A stretch of 64,000 nucleotides of DNA from Bryobacter sp. CoA8 C33. GTDB taxonomy: Bacteria; Acidobacteriota; Terriglobia; Bryobacterales; Bryobacteraceae. The number at the start of each line of letters is the position of its first letter. Position 1 is the stretch's first letter. Under the pieces are notes generated by a model. That model made no database searches. It saw nothing but the letters and a program-made list of their open reading frames with translations, and had not been told where the DNA came from. This document shows positions 1-8,929 of this stretch, piece by piece. A program made the translations under genes and the position numbers. The stretch is taken from assembly GCA_019931185.1 (NCBI GenBank), contig JAINDK010000003.1, forward strand, positions 1 through 64,000. Direction: 5' to 3'.

Positions 1-125
1 CCGACCAGCCGCCTCTTTTCCTGCCCAGCGACTCCTCCACCGAAGGACAACCCCATTTGACCAAGCAGGAAAAACTGCGTCAAAAGCGAATCATTATGCG
101 GGTCCCCAATCCCGCTCCGGCCTAA
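1..125 (+). CDS. C-terminal end of an unidentified protein (5' cut by window edge)
   Basis: The frame beginning at base 3 is open to a TAA at 123-125 and gives a polar 40-residue tail containing the lysine/arginine-rich stretch TKQEKLRQKRIIMRVP. Nothing upstream is visible, so the family cannot be named. The tail lies 43 bases before the GTG start of the CRTAC1 gene on the same strand, so the two could share a transcript. It could also be chance openness, because only about 40 codons are seen. Confidence 0.4.
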   Translation, partial: DQPPLFLPSDSSTEGQPHLTKQEKLRQKRIIMRVPNPAPA

Positions 126-168
126 TTTGGACAGGAGTGATCCAGGGTTATGCTAAAGTCGCGAATAA

Positions 169-1833
169 GTGAAAGCGATCGTCTCCCTCGTCCTTGCAGC
201 CGTCTTACTATGGGCACAAGGCATGGCTACCACAAATCGGCGCGCGGAGCGGCAGCGTCCGCTGCCGGCCAGGCTAACGGCGCCAATGGTGGAATTTGTC
301 GATATTGCTCAGGATGCCGGGCTTGCGGCTGCCAATTTGACCACCGCCGCTCCTGCCCAAAAGTTTATTGTCGAAACCACGGGGAACGGGGTAGCGATTT
401 TGGATTTCGATCAGGATGGCCTACTTGACATCTTTCTACCTGTTGCCAGCCAGTCGGTGGATCGCATTCGTCCGCGGCCGCAGCAGCTGTATCGCAATCT
501 GGGAAATCTGAAGTTTGAGGATGTGACAGCGCGGAGCGGGATTCCGGCGCTCGCTTGGACTCAGGGCGCTTGCGCGGGGGACTTCGATCAAGATGGGCGA
601 ACGGATCTGTTGATCACGCAATGGGGCACCAACGTACTTTTACGTAATCAAGGGGGCTATTTCGCCGACCAATCGGGTCAGCGCTTACCCCAAACTGGGC
701 CGCGCTGGTCTACCGGTTGTGCGTTTCTCGATTATGACCGCGATGGAGATCTGGATCTCTTCATTGCGAATTATCTCCGCTTCGACGCCAAGACCGTGGC
801 AAAGCCAGGCGACAAGAATCAGTGCCAATGGAAGGGGATACCAGTGGTTTGCGGTCCGCGTGGTCTGCCCGGGGAATCCATGACGCTTTATCGCAACGAT
901 GCCGGAAGATTCACGGATGTAAGCCGGTCTGCCGGAGTCGAAACCGCGCCCAACTACTACGGCTTCACGGTGCTTACGGCGGATTTTGACAATGATGGAT
1001 TCACCGATGTGTATGTTGCTTGCGATTCGGTTTCGAGTCTTCTTTTCCACAACAAGGGGAACGGAAGCTTTGAAGAAATCGGTTTGGTGTCAGGTTCGGC
1101 GCTGAATGAGGATGGACGGGAACAAGCCGGCATGGGAGCGACTGCAGCTGATTTTGATAACGATGGACTGCTCGATATCTTCAAAACGAATTTTTCTGAT
1201 GATACGCCGACCTTGTACCGGAATATGGGTAAATTACAGTTTCAGGATGTAACTTCTCAAGCAGGTTTAGCCGTGCATACGAAACTACTCGGATGGGGCG
1301 CTGCGTTTCTGGATGTGGATCACGATGGTTGGAAAGATTTGTTGTATGTGAACGGCCATGTTTATCCCGGAGTGGACGGCACCAAAATCGGAGAAACGTT
1401 CCGCCAACCCCGCAGTCTTTTCTGGAACCGGGGCGACCAGCAGTTTTACGCCCTCGAGGGGGGGGGAGGAATCACGATGCCTCACGCTTCGCGCGGCTTG
1501 GCGACGGCCGACTTTGATAACGACGGCACGTTGGAGGCGGTGATTGTGAATTTGCATGAGAGGCCGAGTCTGCTGCGGAATCGCACACCCGGCAGGGGGA
1601 ATTGGCTGATAGTCGATGTCCCGGCCGGTGCTCAAGTCCGCGTCACCACTAGCATCCACACTCAGTTGGAGGAGGCCCGCAGCGGTGGGTTTCATATTTC
1701 AAGTGGTGACCCCCGGGTGCATTTTGGTCTCGGAAAAGCGACACAGGCTCGGGTTACGGTTCGGTGGCCTGACGGGCGAGCGCCGTTAACAGTTGAGACA
1801 AAGGCGAATCGGATACTCAAATTGCGACCGTGA
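169..1833 (+). CDS. CRTAC1-family secreted protein (FG-GAP/VCBS repeats plus ASPIC/UnbV domain)
   Basis: The 554-residue product starts at GTG with a signal peptide (about residues 1-20, hydrophobic VSLVLAAVLLWAQG). At least six calcium-binding repeat motifs of the type DFDxDGxxD follow (LDFDQDGLLDIF, DFDQDGRTDLL, DYDRDGDLDLF, DFDNDGFTDVY, DFDNDGLLDIF, DVDHDGWKDLL), consistent with an extracellular beta-propeller. The last 90 or so residues resemble the ASPIC/UnbV module, including the VHFGLG and VRWPDG motifs. Acidobacteria and Planctomycetes carry many such proteins, thought to bind surfaces or glycans, but the substrate is unknown. No strong Shine-Dalgarno sequence is visible just before the GTG; an ACAGGAGTGA string lies about 30 bases upstream. 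Confidence 0.88.
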   Translation: MKAIVSLVLAAVLLWAQGMATTNRRAERQRPLPARLTAPMVEFVDIAQDAGLAAANLTTAAPAQKFIVETTGNGVAILDFDQDGLLDIFLPVASQSVDRIRPRPQQLYRNLGNLKFEDVTARSGIPALAWTQGACAGDFDQDGRTDLLITQWGTNVLLRNQGGYFADQSGQRLPQTGPRWSTGCAFLDYDRDGDLDLFIANYLRFDAKTVAKPGDKNQCQWKGIPVVCGPRGLPGESMTLYRNDAGRFTDVSRSAGVETAPNYYGFTVLTADFDNDGFTDVYVACDSVSSLLFHNKGNGSFEEIGLVSGSALNEDGREQAGMGATAADFDNDGLLDIFKTNFSDDTPTLYRNMGKLQFQDVTSQAGLAVHTKLLGWGAAFLDVDHDGWKDLLYVNGHVYPGVDGTKIGETFRQPRSLFWNRGDQQFYALEGGGGITMPHASRGLATADFDNDGTLEAVIVNLHERPSLLRNRTPGRGNWLIVDVPAGAQVRVTTSIHTQLEEARSGGFHISSGDPRVHFGLGKATQARVTVRWPDGRAPLTVETKANRILKLRP

Positions 1834-2075
1834 CCTCGAGGGCGCAGTTTGCCTCGCACTCGATAGCGAGCCTGTGTGGGTGCGGCACAAACAGAGCCGA
1901 TCGATTGGAACCCGAAACTGCTCTACTGCATTCGACATTCAGTGTGTCGAGGCCAAAGGTCCTGATCCCAAATTCCGCCGTCGATTGTCCGCTCGGTCCG
2001 GGGCGTTCACGGGCCACAAGCCGATCCCCAAGGCACTCCAAGGAGGTTCTTTGATTTCGTTGCGCCGGGAGCCTG

Positions 2076-3383
2076 CTAGTCGTAGTATTCAAGCCCGAGG
2101 TGGGTGATGAGATCTTCTCCGCGCATCCAGCGGAGTGTGTTTTTCAATTTCATGAGCTGGATGAAGATGTCGTGTTCCGGGTAGAGCCCAGGGGCGGTCA
2201 TAGGGGCTTTGAAGTAAAAGCTCAGCCATTCCTGGACTCCTTTCATGCCGGCGCGTTGGGCGAGGTCGAGAAACAGAACGAGGTCGAGAACGAGGGGGGC
2301 GGCGAGGATGGAGTCGCGGCAAAGGAAGTCAATCTTGATCTGCATCGGGTAGCCGAGCCAGCCGAAGATGTCTATGTTGTCCCAACCTTCTTTTTCGTCG
2401 CCGCGTGGCGGGTAATAGTTGATGCGGACGGAGTGGAAAAGATCTTTGTACAGATCCGGGTAAAGGTTAGGCTGGAGGATCTGGTCGAGAACGCTGAGTT
2501 TTGTTTCTTCCTTGGTCTTGAAGGAGCCGGGATCATCGAGCACTTCGCCATCACGGTTTCCGAGGATGTTGGTGGAAAACCAGCCGGAGCAGCCGAGCAT
2601 CCGCGCCTTCAGCCCCGGGGCGAGCAGAGTTTTCATGTAGGTCTGGCCGGTTTTAAAGTCCTTCCCGCAGACGGGAACGTTGCGGTCCCTAGCGAGGGCG
2701 AGCAAGGCGGGGATGTCATGAGTGAGGTTCGGGGCGCCATTAGCAAAGGGAACGCCGGATTGCAGGGCGGCGTAGGCGTAAACCTGACTCGGCGCAATGT
2801 CGGGGTCGTTCTTGGCGAGCCCCTGCTCGAAGGCGGTGAGCGTCTGATGAACCTTGGCGGGACGGCGGAAGACTTCGGTTGAACCGCACCAGATCATAAC
2901 CAAACGATCGCAGCGGTTCGATTCGCGGAAGGTGCGCATGTCTTCAATGAGCTGTTCGGCCTTATCGCGGAGAGAGCCCTTGGTCTTGACGTTGGGCCCG
3001 TCAATGCGTTTGACGTAGTTCCGGTCGAAGACAGCCTTCATGGGCTGGATCTTGCGCAGGCTGGGTTTCAACTTCCGGAGCAGATCGGGCTCGAGCACAC
3101 CGGCGTTGACAGCGGCCTCATAGGCGTTGTCCTCGAAGATGTCCCAACCACCGAATACGAGTTGGTTGAGGCCGGCGAGCGGGACAAAGTCGCGGATGAG
3201 GGGGGTGCGGTTATCAGTACGTTTCCCGAGGCGAACAGTACCCAACTGGGTGAGGGAACCAACCGGGGCGCCGTAGCCTTTGCGGACGGCTTCGACGCCA
3301 GCCATGAAGGTGGTGGAAACCGCGCCGATTCCAGGCGTCAGGATCCCGAGTTTACCCCTTGCCGGGGCGATTTGGATCGACAT
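2076..3383 (-). CDS. ino1: myo-inositol-1-phosphate synthase
   Basis: The 435-residue protein matches the inositol-3-phosphate synthase family, which converts glucose 6-phosphate to myo-inositol 1-phosphate using bound NAD. Supporting stretches are the N-terminal nucleotide-binding region (GILTPGIGAVSTTFMAG), FGGWDIFEDN, the conserved GCSGWFSTNILGNRDG block and the C-terminal NTLRWMRGEDL. Length fits the shorter prokaryotic type. The product could feed inositol phospholipids or soluble inositol solutes; no such downstream gene is next to it. It stands alone, divergent from the ATPase gene at 3491. The ATG at 3383 lacks an obvious Shine-Dalgarno sequence. Confidence 0.88.
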   Translation of the reverse strand: MSIQIAPARGKLGILTPGIGAVSTTFMAGVEAVRKGYGAPVGSLTQLGTVRLGKRTDNRTPLIRDFVPLAGLNQLVFGGWDIFEDNAYEAAVNAGVLEPDLLRKLKPSLRKIQPMKAVFDRNYVKRIDGPNVKTKGSLRDKAEQLIEDMRTFRESNRCDRLVMIWCGSTEVFRRPAKVHQTLTAFEQGLAKNDPDIAPSQVYAYAALQSGVPFANGAPNLTHDIPALLALARDRNVPVCGKDFKTGQTYMKTLLAPGLKARMLGCSGWFSTNILGNRDGEVLDDPGSFKTKEETKLSVLDQILQPNLYPDLYKDLFHSVRINYYPPRGDEKEGWDNIDIFGWLGYPMQIKIDFLCRDSILAAPLVLDLVLFLDLAQRAGMKGVQEWLSFYFKAPMTAPGLYPEHDIFIQLMKLKNTLRWMRGEDLITHLGLEYYD

Positions 3384-3450
3384 ACAGGCAGATTAGAAGG
3401 ATCAGACGAGCAGGAGCAAGAAATCGGCTCATCCGGTACGCGGGAATGTG

Positions 3451-3493
3451 TTGATAGACATGCAATAACAATTTGTAAAAATGAAATTGCATG
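3451..3493 (+). promoter_or_regulatory. candidate sigma-70 promoter overlapped by an 8-bp inverted repeat; possible leaderless start
   Basis: TTGATA (3451-3456) and TGTAAA (3474-3479) are 17 bases apart, a fair match to -35 and -10 boxes. Transcription would begin near 3486-3491, right at the ATG at 3491, and no ribosome-binding site precedes that ATG, so the mRNA may be leaderless. A perfect inverted repeat, CATGCAAT (3459-3466) and ATTGCATG (3486-3493), brackets the -10 box and start codon and could be an operator. This is inference from sequence pattern only. Confidence 0.4.
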
Positions 3494-4492
3494 CTTTTTC
3501 GCGCCCTGACAATTCCCCTGCACCGGGCGGTGCAAGCCGGCGGCAGTGTTCTATTGCAGGGCCCTCGGTCAGCGGGCAAGACGACGCTGCTGCGGCGGGA
3601 GTTTCCCGGGCACATCTATGTTTCGCTCGAGGACGCGCGGGACCGGAGCGCGGCGCGTGCCGATCCGGGCGCGTTTCTGGCTCGATTGCGGGGGCCATCG
3701 ATACTCGACGATCTGCATCGCGCGCCAGAATTGCAGGACCATCTGGCGCGGCGACGCGCGCCTTGGCCGCTATTGCTTGCGTCTTCGCGGCGCCTCGATC
3801 TGCCGCTGCCGACACTGGAATTGCATCCACCAACGCTGGCTGAACGGCAGCGGCGGGCGCCGCTGAGGTTGGCGATGCTGGGCCGCTATCTGCCAGCGGT
3901 CTCCGGCGGGCCAGCGGCGCCATGGCCTCATCGCAATCCGTTTTTGGAGCGCGACATTCCGGCGATTGTACAAGTGCGCGATGCCGATCGCTTTGAGGAA
4001 TTTTGGGCTGCGGCGCGAACGCGGACAGCGCTGCCGCTCGATCAACAGGCACTCGCGCGGGAAGCGGGAGTGTCGCATCGGACCGTGGTGCGATGGTTGG
4101 CAGCGCTGGACGCCTGCTTTCTGACGCTGCGGCTCGCTCCGGCTGACCTCGACTTTGGCCGGCGGCTGATTCGGGCCCCAAAGCTGCATTTCCTCGATGC
4201 GGAGGCCTTTGAGAGCGCCGTTGTTTCGGAACTGTACCGGAACGCGCGGCATGCGGGGGAGACTCCGGACTTGCGTTATTGGCGGGACTCGAACGGGTTG
4301 ACGGTGCCGCTTGTACTGCAGTCGGATGTGGCGGATCCCGTGCCAGTAGCGATAGCGGCACAGCCGACCGCGGCTGAGACAGACAGCGTGCGCCGCTGGA
4401 TGAAGTTGGCCGGTGTGCCGCATGGGGCGGTGATCGCGGAATCGGCGCGCCCGCACCGGCGGCTGCGTTGGTACTCGCGTGCGGTACTCTAG
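3491..4492 (+). CDS. AAA+ ATPase of the DUF4143 type
   Basis: The 333-residue product begins with a P-loop (LLQGPRSAGKTTLLRREFPG, about residues 21-40) and has a hydrophobic Walker B-like segment (SILDDLHRAPELQ). A helix-turn-helix-like stretch follows (LAREAGVSHRTVVRWLAAL), and a C-terminal region resembles the PD-(D/E)XK-like DUF4143 module, with a YWRDSNG motif. The order is that of the large, poorly understood AAA_14/DUF4143 ATPases. The protein is shorter than usual (about 380-450 residues) because the AAA part is reduced. It stands alone, divergent from ino1. The cellular role of the family is not known. Confidence 0.75.
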   Translation: MLFRALTIPLHRAVQAGGSVLLQGPRSAGKTTLLRREFPGHIYVSLEDARDRSAARADPGAFLARLRGPSILDDLHRAPELQDHLARRRAPWPLLLASSRRLDLPLPTLELHPPTLAERQRRAPLRLAMLGRYLPAVSGGPAAPWPHRNPFLERDIPAIVQVRDADRFEEFWAAARTRTALPLDQQALAREAGVSHRTVVRWLAALDACFLTLRLAPADLDFGRRLIRAPKLHFLDAEAFESAVVSELYRNARHAGETPDLRYWRDSNGLTVPLVLQSDVADPVPVAIAAQPTAAETDSVRRWMKLAGVPHGAVIAESARPHRRLRWYSRAVL

Positions 4493-4896
4493 GCGGCGGG
4501 TGGATAGATTCCGCCGCGTGCCCTTGCTTTCCTGTTTCTGAATCTTCTCCTGACTGCCGATTCGCTTACTGTGAAATCAGACATCGTTCATGGTAGGTAC
4601 TCCAGGGCTGCCTTGCTGTTTGATGTGTATTTGCCTGCCCAGCCGAATCGATACGGCATCCTGTGTGGTTCCCGGTTCAGGCTCGACGACACCGCCCGCC
4701 TACGCCGCGCCAGTGTTGAAATCGAACAGCCAGTCGAAGATGAAGGCGACGGCATGAGCGAATGCGCGGTAGACGGCTCTCAGCTCGAATTACCCTGCGT
4801 TGCTTCGCGTTCCTTACCCGGTGCCGGTCGAAAACATGCGGTGAGCCTTCGATCTCTTCGCCAACATGCGTGAGATTTGGCAGCCGTCCGGACTGA
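4493..4896. other. 404-bp stretch with no gene recognised
   Basis: No frame on either strand gives a recognisable family, and no strong ribosome-binding site is present. Open frames here look like antisense or chance openness. It may be decayed coding sequence continuous with the doubtful ORF that follows. Confidence 0.5.
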
Positions 4897-5361
4897 ATGG
4901 CATCCCCGGGAGGATCCTCCGGCGGCCATCTGGTGAACATGCTGAGAACGCTTGAAGATTTGCGTATTGCCGGCGATGCGGAGCCAGTGCAAAGGGAAAT
5001 CGCCAAGATGCTGTGCATGGTGGCGCGGACCGCGCCTGAGAATTCGCGGAATGGCGGCAATCGCTCTTTCCTGGTGGGCTTGGCGCATCCTCTGCCGACG
5101 GAGAAAAGCTCGTGTGAGGCTCGCCTGCATCTTGCTGCCTCGCCGGTCTCGCCCCGGAAGGAGATAGAGGCGAAGTTGCGGGCTCGGCCCATGGGCCCGC
5201 GTTTTCCGGGGCAAAAGATCCTTCCCGCCAGCTCGGTGAAATGGGGCGCTGTTTCTACGATCATCCTAGGAAGTCCTGATGCGGGCTGGGCTCGCTATGG
5301 CGCAAATTGGGATCGGAGGTCGTTTCGGCTCCGGCGGCAGGTGATGGCCGCAACCAGATAG
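4897..5361 (+). CDS. doubtful ORF, 154 codons, no family recognised
   Basis: The frame is open for 154 codons with G/C-rich third positions in its middle part, which hints at past coding use. No domain was recognised and no Shine-Dalgarno sequence precedes the ATG. It overlaps the 3' end of the convergent methyltransferase-like gene by 67 bases, which argues against an intact gene. The opposite strand is also widely open here. It may be a remnant of a lost gene or noise. Confidence 0.22.
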   Translation: MASPGGSSGGHLVNMLRTLEDLRIAGDAEPVQREIAKMLCMVARTAPENSRNGGNRSFLVGLAHPLPTEKSSCEARLHLAASPVSPRKEIEAKLRARPMGPRFPGQKILPASSVKWGAVSTIILGSPDAGWARYGANWDRRSFRLRRQVMAATR

Positions 5362-6200
5362 CTGCGTGGGCCCAGATTCCAAATCCAAGGGGGGGAAAGA
5401 GTTGGGGGCTCCTCCCAGAAAGAGACAAGCGGCGGGCTGTTGAGAAGGCGGCAAAGCTCAGACGGGTTGGTGCCGGGGAAGCATCGCTGCCGCCGCAGGA
5501 CGCTTTCCATGATGGCCGGGAGGGTGTGAGGCGGCGCCTTCAACAATTCCGGGTACGAATCGCTGGAGACGAAATCAGTAAACAGAAGAGCGACGCCCCC
5601 CGGTGCGGTGAGCGCCGCCAGGGTCCGCAGATGTTGCAGACGAATGAGTTCGGTGAGCGGCTGGAACTCGGGGCTGTCCTCACCGAGAGCGCGCTGGAAA
5701 ATGTCGAGTAACTGGGAGAGCAGACAGGTGGAAGCGACGGTGGTGAACTGTTGGGACAAGTAGGAAAAGGCAGGCAGATGGGAGAGCGCGGCGCGGAGGC
5801 GGGCAAAGGTTTGCGGGGAAGGGAATTGCGCGATTTCGTGACAGATTTCGAGTGCGCCGGTGAGATCGCAGGGAGAGAACGCGATGCGGTTCCGGCGTAC
5901 GGCGGCTGAAGGATCCGCTGTGTGGAATTGAAGAGTAACACCAGATTGCATAGCCTCGGCGTCGATGTCGACCAGATGGAGGCGATGAAAGGAGAGGGTG
6001 AGCCGGGCCAGGTCGAGATCATTGCAATTGCCGGCGCCGAGAATGCACAAGGAGGCCTCGCTTGGGGCGCAACTGGAGCCAATTGCTTCGAGCCGCGCGG
6101 TGATTTGCTCGCGATGGAAGGCGAAGGCGCGCCAATTGGCCTGAGAGGCCCGGTTGTAGAAGCGCTGGCGGAGGAAGGGGTTGACGGTCTGCGAATGCAT
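5295..6200 (-). CDS. class I SAM-dependent methyltransferase-like protein
   Basis: The 301-residue product has a glycine-rich motif I-like segment (LCILGAGNCNDLDL, about residues 50-63) and an acidic end of strand 2 (LHLVDIDAEAM), as in Rossmann-fold methyltransferases. A later strand-like segment (GGVALLFTDFVSSDSY) fits the second half of such a fold. The substrate is unknown. The ATG at 6200 is preferred over the in-frame TTG 12 bases upstream. It follows the pseudouridine synthase by 15 bases on the same strand, so the two are probably cotranscribed and an RNA substrate is possible, but this is only context. Confidence 0.68.
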   Translation of the reverse strand: MHSQTVNPFLRQRFYNRASQANWRAFAFHREQITARLEAIGSSCAPSEASLCILGAGNCNDLDLARLTLSFHRLHLVDIDAEAMQSGVTLQFHTADPSAAVRRNRIAFSPCDLTGALEICHEIAQFPSPQTFARLRAALSHLPAFSYLSQQFTTVASTCLLSQLLDIFQRALGEDSPEFQPLTELIRLQHLRTLAALTAPGGVALLFTDFVSSDSYPELLKAPPHTLPAIMESVLRRQRCFPGTNPSELCRLLNSPPLVSFWEEPPTLSPPWIWNLGPRSYLVAAITCRRSRNDLRSQFAP

Positions 6201-6215
6201 GATCGCCGGCAAGCT

Positions 6216-7136
6216 TTATTCTATCTTGCGGGCCTCCTGTGCGTGATGTGAGGGGAAGTGAGCAGGGAGGGGGGCCTCGAGATGGACAGCCTCTCCGGTG
6301 ACCGGGTGCGGGAAGTTGAGGTACTGGGCGTGGAGCAGATAGCCACCATCGCCCGGGAGGCCGGGCAGGTGATCGAAAGGTTGACCGCCGGGACCATAAA
6401 GTGGATCGCCAGCGAGGGGATGGCCGATCGACGCGAGATGGATTCGAATCTGGTGAGGGCGTCCGGAATGAAGGCGAACGGCAAATGTGGTGGCGCTTTG
6501 GCCTCGGGCGAGAACTGTTGCGGAGGAATACGCCGGCTTGCCGGCGGGGTGGGCGGCCCAAACGAAACCAGTTTTCGGGTGGGGTACGCGGCCGATGGGC
6601 GTCCGGATTTCGTAGGCATCCCGCAGGGCGGCGCCTTGTGCCCAGGCACGGTAGATTTTTTCGACATCCGGCTTATTCCAGCGAGCGGACAAAGCCGCGG
6701 CGGCAGATTGTGTTTTAGTGAACAGGACGATGCCAGTGGTAGCGCGGCCGAGGCGGTGGACGGGGTTCGCGCCGGGGATTTGCTTTTGGACGAGATGGAG
6801 AAGCGTGTTTTCGAGGAAGCCGCCGCCGGGAAGGGTGGGCAGGCCTCCTGGCTTGTTGACGGCCAAGAGGTGGGGGTCTTCCCAGAGAAGTTCAAAGTGC
6901 TGTGGCGTGGCCGGCTCGGTCCAGGGCGGACGGCGCCAGACTAGCGTTGCTCCGGTGGTGAGCAGCTCAGTGCCGGTGGCGGTGACTCCGTTGAGAGTCA
7001 ATTCGCCGTTGTCGAGCCGGAGCTGCCAATGTTCGGGACTGGTGTGGCGGTAAAGCGTTGCGAGGTGATGGAGAAGGAGTCGGCCTTCCTCAAGCCTGCT
7101 GATCCTGCTTGTGTAGGCGTAGCCCTGATTGCGCAT
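6216..7136 (-). CDS. RluA-family RNA pseudouridine synthase with HRLG in place of HRLD
   Basis: The 306-residue protein shows the RluA catalytic-domain pattern: LLAVNKPGGLPTLPGGG, PVHRLGRATTGIVLFTKT, VEKIYRAWAQG, and the late RPHQIRIHLASIGHPLAGD block with a substrate-site arginine. N-terminal residues 1-80 could be an S4-like RNA-binding part. The family uses the aspartate of HRLD for catalysis; here the codon at that position is GGC, giving HRLGRATTG. A subgroup with HRLGRGTSG exists to my recollection, including plant members, so the protein need not be dead. The RNA target cannot be told. It is the upstream partner of the methyltransferase-like gene. Confidence 0.85.
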   Translation of the reverse strand: MRNQGYAYTSRISRLEEGRLLLHHLATLYRHTSPEHWQLRLDNGELTLNGVTATGTELLTTGATLVWRRPPWTEPATPQHFELLWEDPHLLAVNKPGGLPTLPGGGFLENTLLHLVQKQIPGANPVHRLGRATTGIVLFTKTQSAAAALSARWNKPDVEKIYRAWAQGAALRDAYEIRTPIGRVPHPKTGFVWAAHPAGKPAYSSATVLARGQSATTFAVRLHSGRPHQIRIHLASIGHPLAGDPLYGPGGQPFDHLPGLPGDGGYLLHAQYLNFPHPVTGEAVHLEAPLPAHFPSHHAQEARKIE

Positions 7137-7179
7137 TGAGGTCAGCAGAGGGGATTGGCTGCCTGGCCGGGGGCGCTAC

Positions 7180-8259
7180 TCAATTCAACTTTCCCCGGCC
7201 CGCGATGGCCCAGCTGATTTCCACTTCGCCATTGCGGTGGCCCCATGCCTGTTCATGGAGGTTCATCACGACGCAGACATGGTTCATGAGGATCTCGAGC
7301 TTGTCGCCGACGCGGAAGCCGCGCGCGCACTTCGTAACATCGATAAAGCCATGTTCCTCGTTCATCTTCTGAAAGAGCGCCCCGGGGGCGTTGAGCACTT
7401 TGCCAAAGGTCACACCAGGGTCGTTCAACAAGCGGTCGGAGGAAAAAGTCTTTGAGCCTCCATCGACCAGCACTTGGCCTGGGTAAGCGGTGGAGATCAC
7501 GGTCACGATCACGGTTGCCGCGCAATCCTCCATCGTGCAAGCGCCGCTGCGAATCGTATTGCGGTCGTTGAAAATGTAGGTGCCAGGGCGGATTTCGTTC
7601 ATGGCCTCGATCCGGTGTGAGTGCCACATCGTGGGCGTGGACCCGCCGGAAACCAGCCTTGGCTCGTGTCCCGCGCGTCGTAATTCTTCCACCTTCTCAC
7701 TGACCAGAACATTGAGCGTCTCAATCCTGCCCATACCCTCCTCACCCAACTCCTTGATGTGGCCCGGGTAAAAGGAAATGCCATCATATTCGATGTTCGG
7801 CAACTGCCGGATGCGCCCGACCAGTCCGAGAAGGTCCTCCGGGGCTACGCCCACGCGGTGCAAGCCCGCATCCATTTCCACCAGGACCCGGGCCTTGACC
7901 CCCGCTTCCGACAGCGATTGAGCGGCCTCGTAGGAATCGAGAGCCACGGTTAACCGCACCTGCCGGGACAGGTGTTTGAGCCGCTCCATCTTGGCGGCGC
8001 CAATGGTGGGAAAAGCGATCAGCAGGTCGGGTGAGCCGGCACCGAGCATGACCTCGGCCTCGGTTGGCTTGGCGACGGTGAGCCCGACGGCGCCGAGGTC
8101 CAATTGCTTTCGTCCGAGCAAGGGGCTCTTGTGGGTTTTGGTGTGCGGACGAACTCGCAATTCATGCTCGCGGGCATAGTCGGCCATGCGCCGCAGATTG
8201 GACTCCATCCGGTTGAGGTCAACGGCCAGCGCCGGAGTGTCAAGGTCAAAGAGTTTCAC
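7180..8259 (-). CDS. D-threonine aldolase / D-serine dehydratase-like PLP enzyme (fold-type III)
   Basis: The 359-residue product fits the DSD1 / low-specificity D-threonine aldolase family. The N-terminal alanine-racemase-like barrel carries the PLP-binding lysine motif RPHTKTHK (about residues 38-45), a later barrel strand gives VLVEMDAGLHRVGV, and SGGSTPTMW forms the phosphate-binding part. The C-terminal domain (NHVCVVMNLHEQAWGHRNG) holds the metal-ligand H-x-C-like residues of the family. It would cleave beta-hydroxy-D-amino acids to glycine and an aldehyde, or dehydrate D-serine; the two cannot be separated by eye. It starts at GTG and follows the secreted protein gene by 4 bases. Confidence 0.85.
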   Translation of the reverse strand: MKLFDLDTPALAVDLNRMESNLRRMADYAREHELRVRPHTKTHKSPLLGRKQLDLGAVGLTVAKPTEAEVMLGAGSPDLLIAFPTIGAAKMERLKHLSRQVRLTVALDSYEAAQSLSEAGVKARVLVEMDAGLHRVGVAPEDLLGLVGRIRQLPNIEYDGISFYPGHIKELGEEGMGRIETLNVLVSEKVEELRRAGHEPRLVSGGSTPTMWHSHRIEAMNEIRPGTYIFNDRNTIRSGACTMEDCAATVIVTVISTAYPGQVLVDGGSKTFSSDRLLNDPGVTFGKVLNAPGALFQKMNEEHGFIDVTKCARGFRVGDKLEILMNHVCVVMNLHEQAWGHRNGEVEISWAIAGRGKLN

Positions 8260-8263
8260 GGGA

Positions 8264-8929
8264 TTACTTAAATTCGACGTCGATGCGACCGGCCAATCCG
8301 CGGTAGAGCAAGATGATGTGTTTCGTCTTGTGCTTGCCGTCGATCGGAAAGTAAAGCAGGCCCTTGGTGGGGGTCTTGACTTCGCCCGCCGGAAGTTCTT
8401 TTTCCTCCAGCGTTTTCTTCATCGGGTTTTCTTTTTCTTTTGTATTTGTGTTTTCAGTCGCATCCGGGGTGTCGATGGAGCTTGTTGCGTTGCCGATGCC
8501 GCCGCCCTGACCGGGCAGCATGACGGGTCTCCCGCCGGCGGGACCCTGCCAGACCGGGCCATTGTTCTGGCCCATGATGCCGCTGCTTGGCCCGGGCTTC
8601 GACTTCAGCACGAGGCCACCCGTGCCCAGCAATTGGGCAGGCGCGAAGGGTTTCGTCCTTTGTCCGTCGTCGGTGGTCAGGAGTTGAAAATCATCGCGGT
8701 CGACTTGGAAGCCTTCTTCGGTGCGCGGCTTCAAGAGCACCTCGACCACGAAAACGTAACCGTTGAGAGCGTCCCCGAGGATCTGCTTGACGGCGGTCTG
8801 ATTGGCGTGGACGGTGGCGATGATCTCCACGCGGTCACTGGCGCCGCGGGCCGTTGCCACGCGTGGTTCTTCATTCTTGGCTGCGAGTAGGGCCAGAGCA
8901 GTGAGAGCCAGCACAAACGGTATTTTCAT
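8264..8929 (-). CDS. secreted hypothetical protein
   Basis: The 221-residue product begins with a typical signal peptide ([20 protein letters not shown]). The mature part has a beta-rich N-terminal half ([32 protein letters not shown]), a glycine/proline/asparagine-rich low-complexity middle (about residues 110-165) and a C-terminal half ending in [16 protein letters not shown]. No family was recognised. Its ATG overlaps the stop of the upstream hydrolase gene by 4 bases, so translation is likely coupled and the protein probably belongs to that operon. Confidence 0.7.
   Translation of the reverse strand: MKIPFVLALTALALLAAKNEEPRVATARGASDRVEIIATVHANQTAVKQILGDALNGYVFVVEVLLKPRTEEGFQVDRDDFQLLTTDDGQRTKPFAPAQLLGTGGLVLKSKPGPSSGIMGQNNGPVWQGPAGGRPVMLPGQGGGIGNATSSIDTPDATENTNTKEKENPMKKTLEEKELPAGEVKTPTKGLLYFPIDGKHKTKHIILLYRGLAGRIDVEFK

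Noticed and set aside
2041-2107. AAGGAGG followed by TTG and a short frame
   Set aside because: A good-looking ribosome-binding site but only 18 codons, running into the 3' end of ino1 on the other strand; no support as a gene.
3429-4361. 310-codon minus-strand frame opposite the ATPase
   Set aside because: Proline/alanine/arginine-rich antisense with no family; the plus strand encodes a clear P-loop protein.
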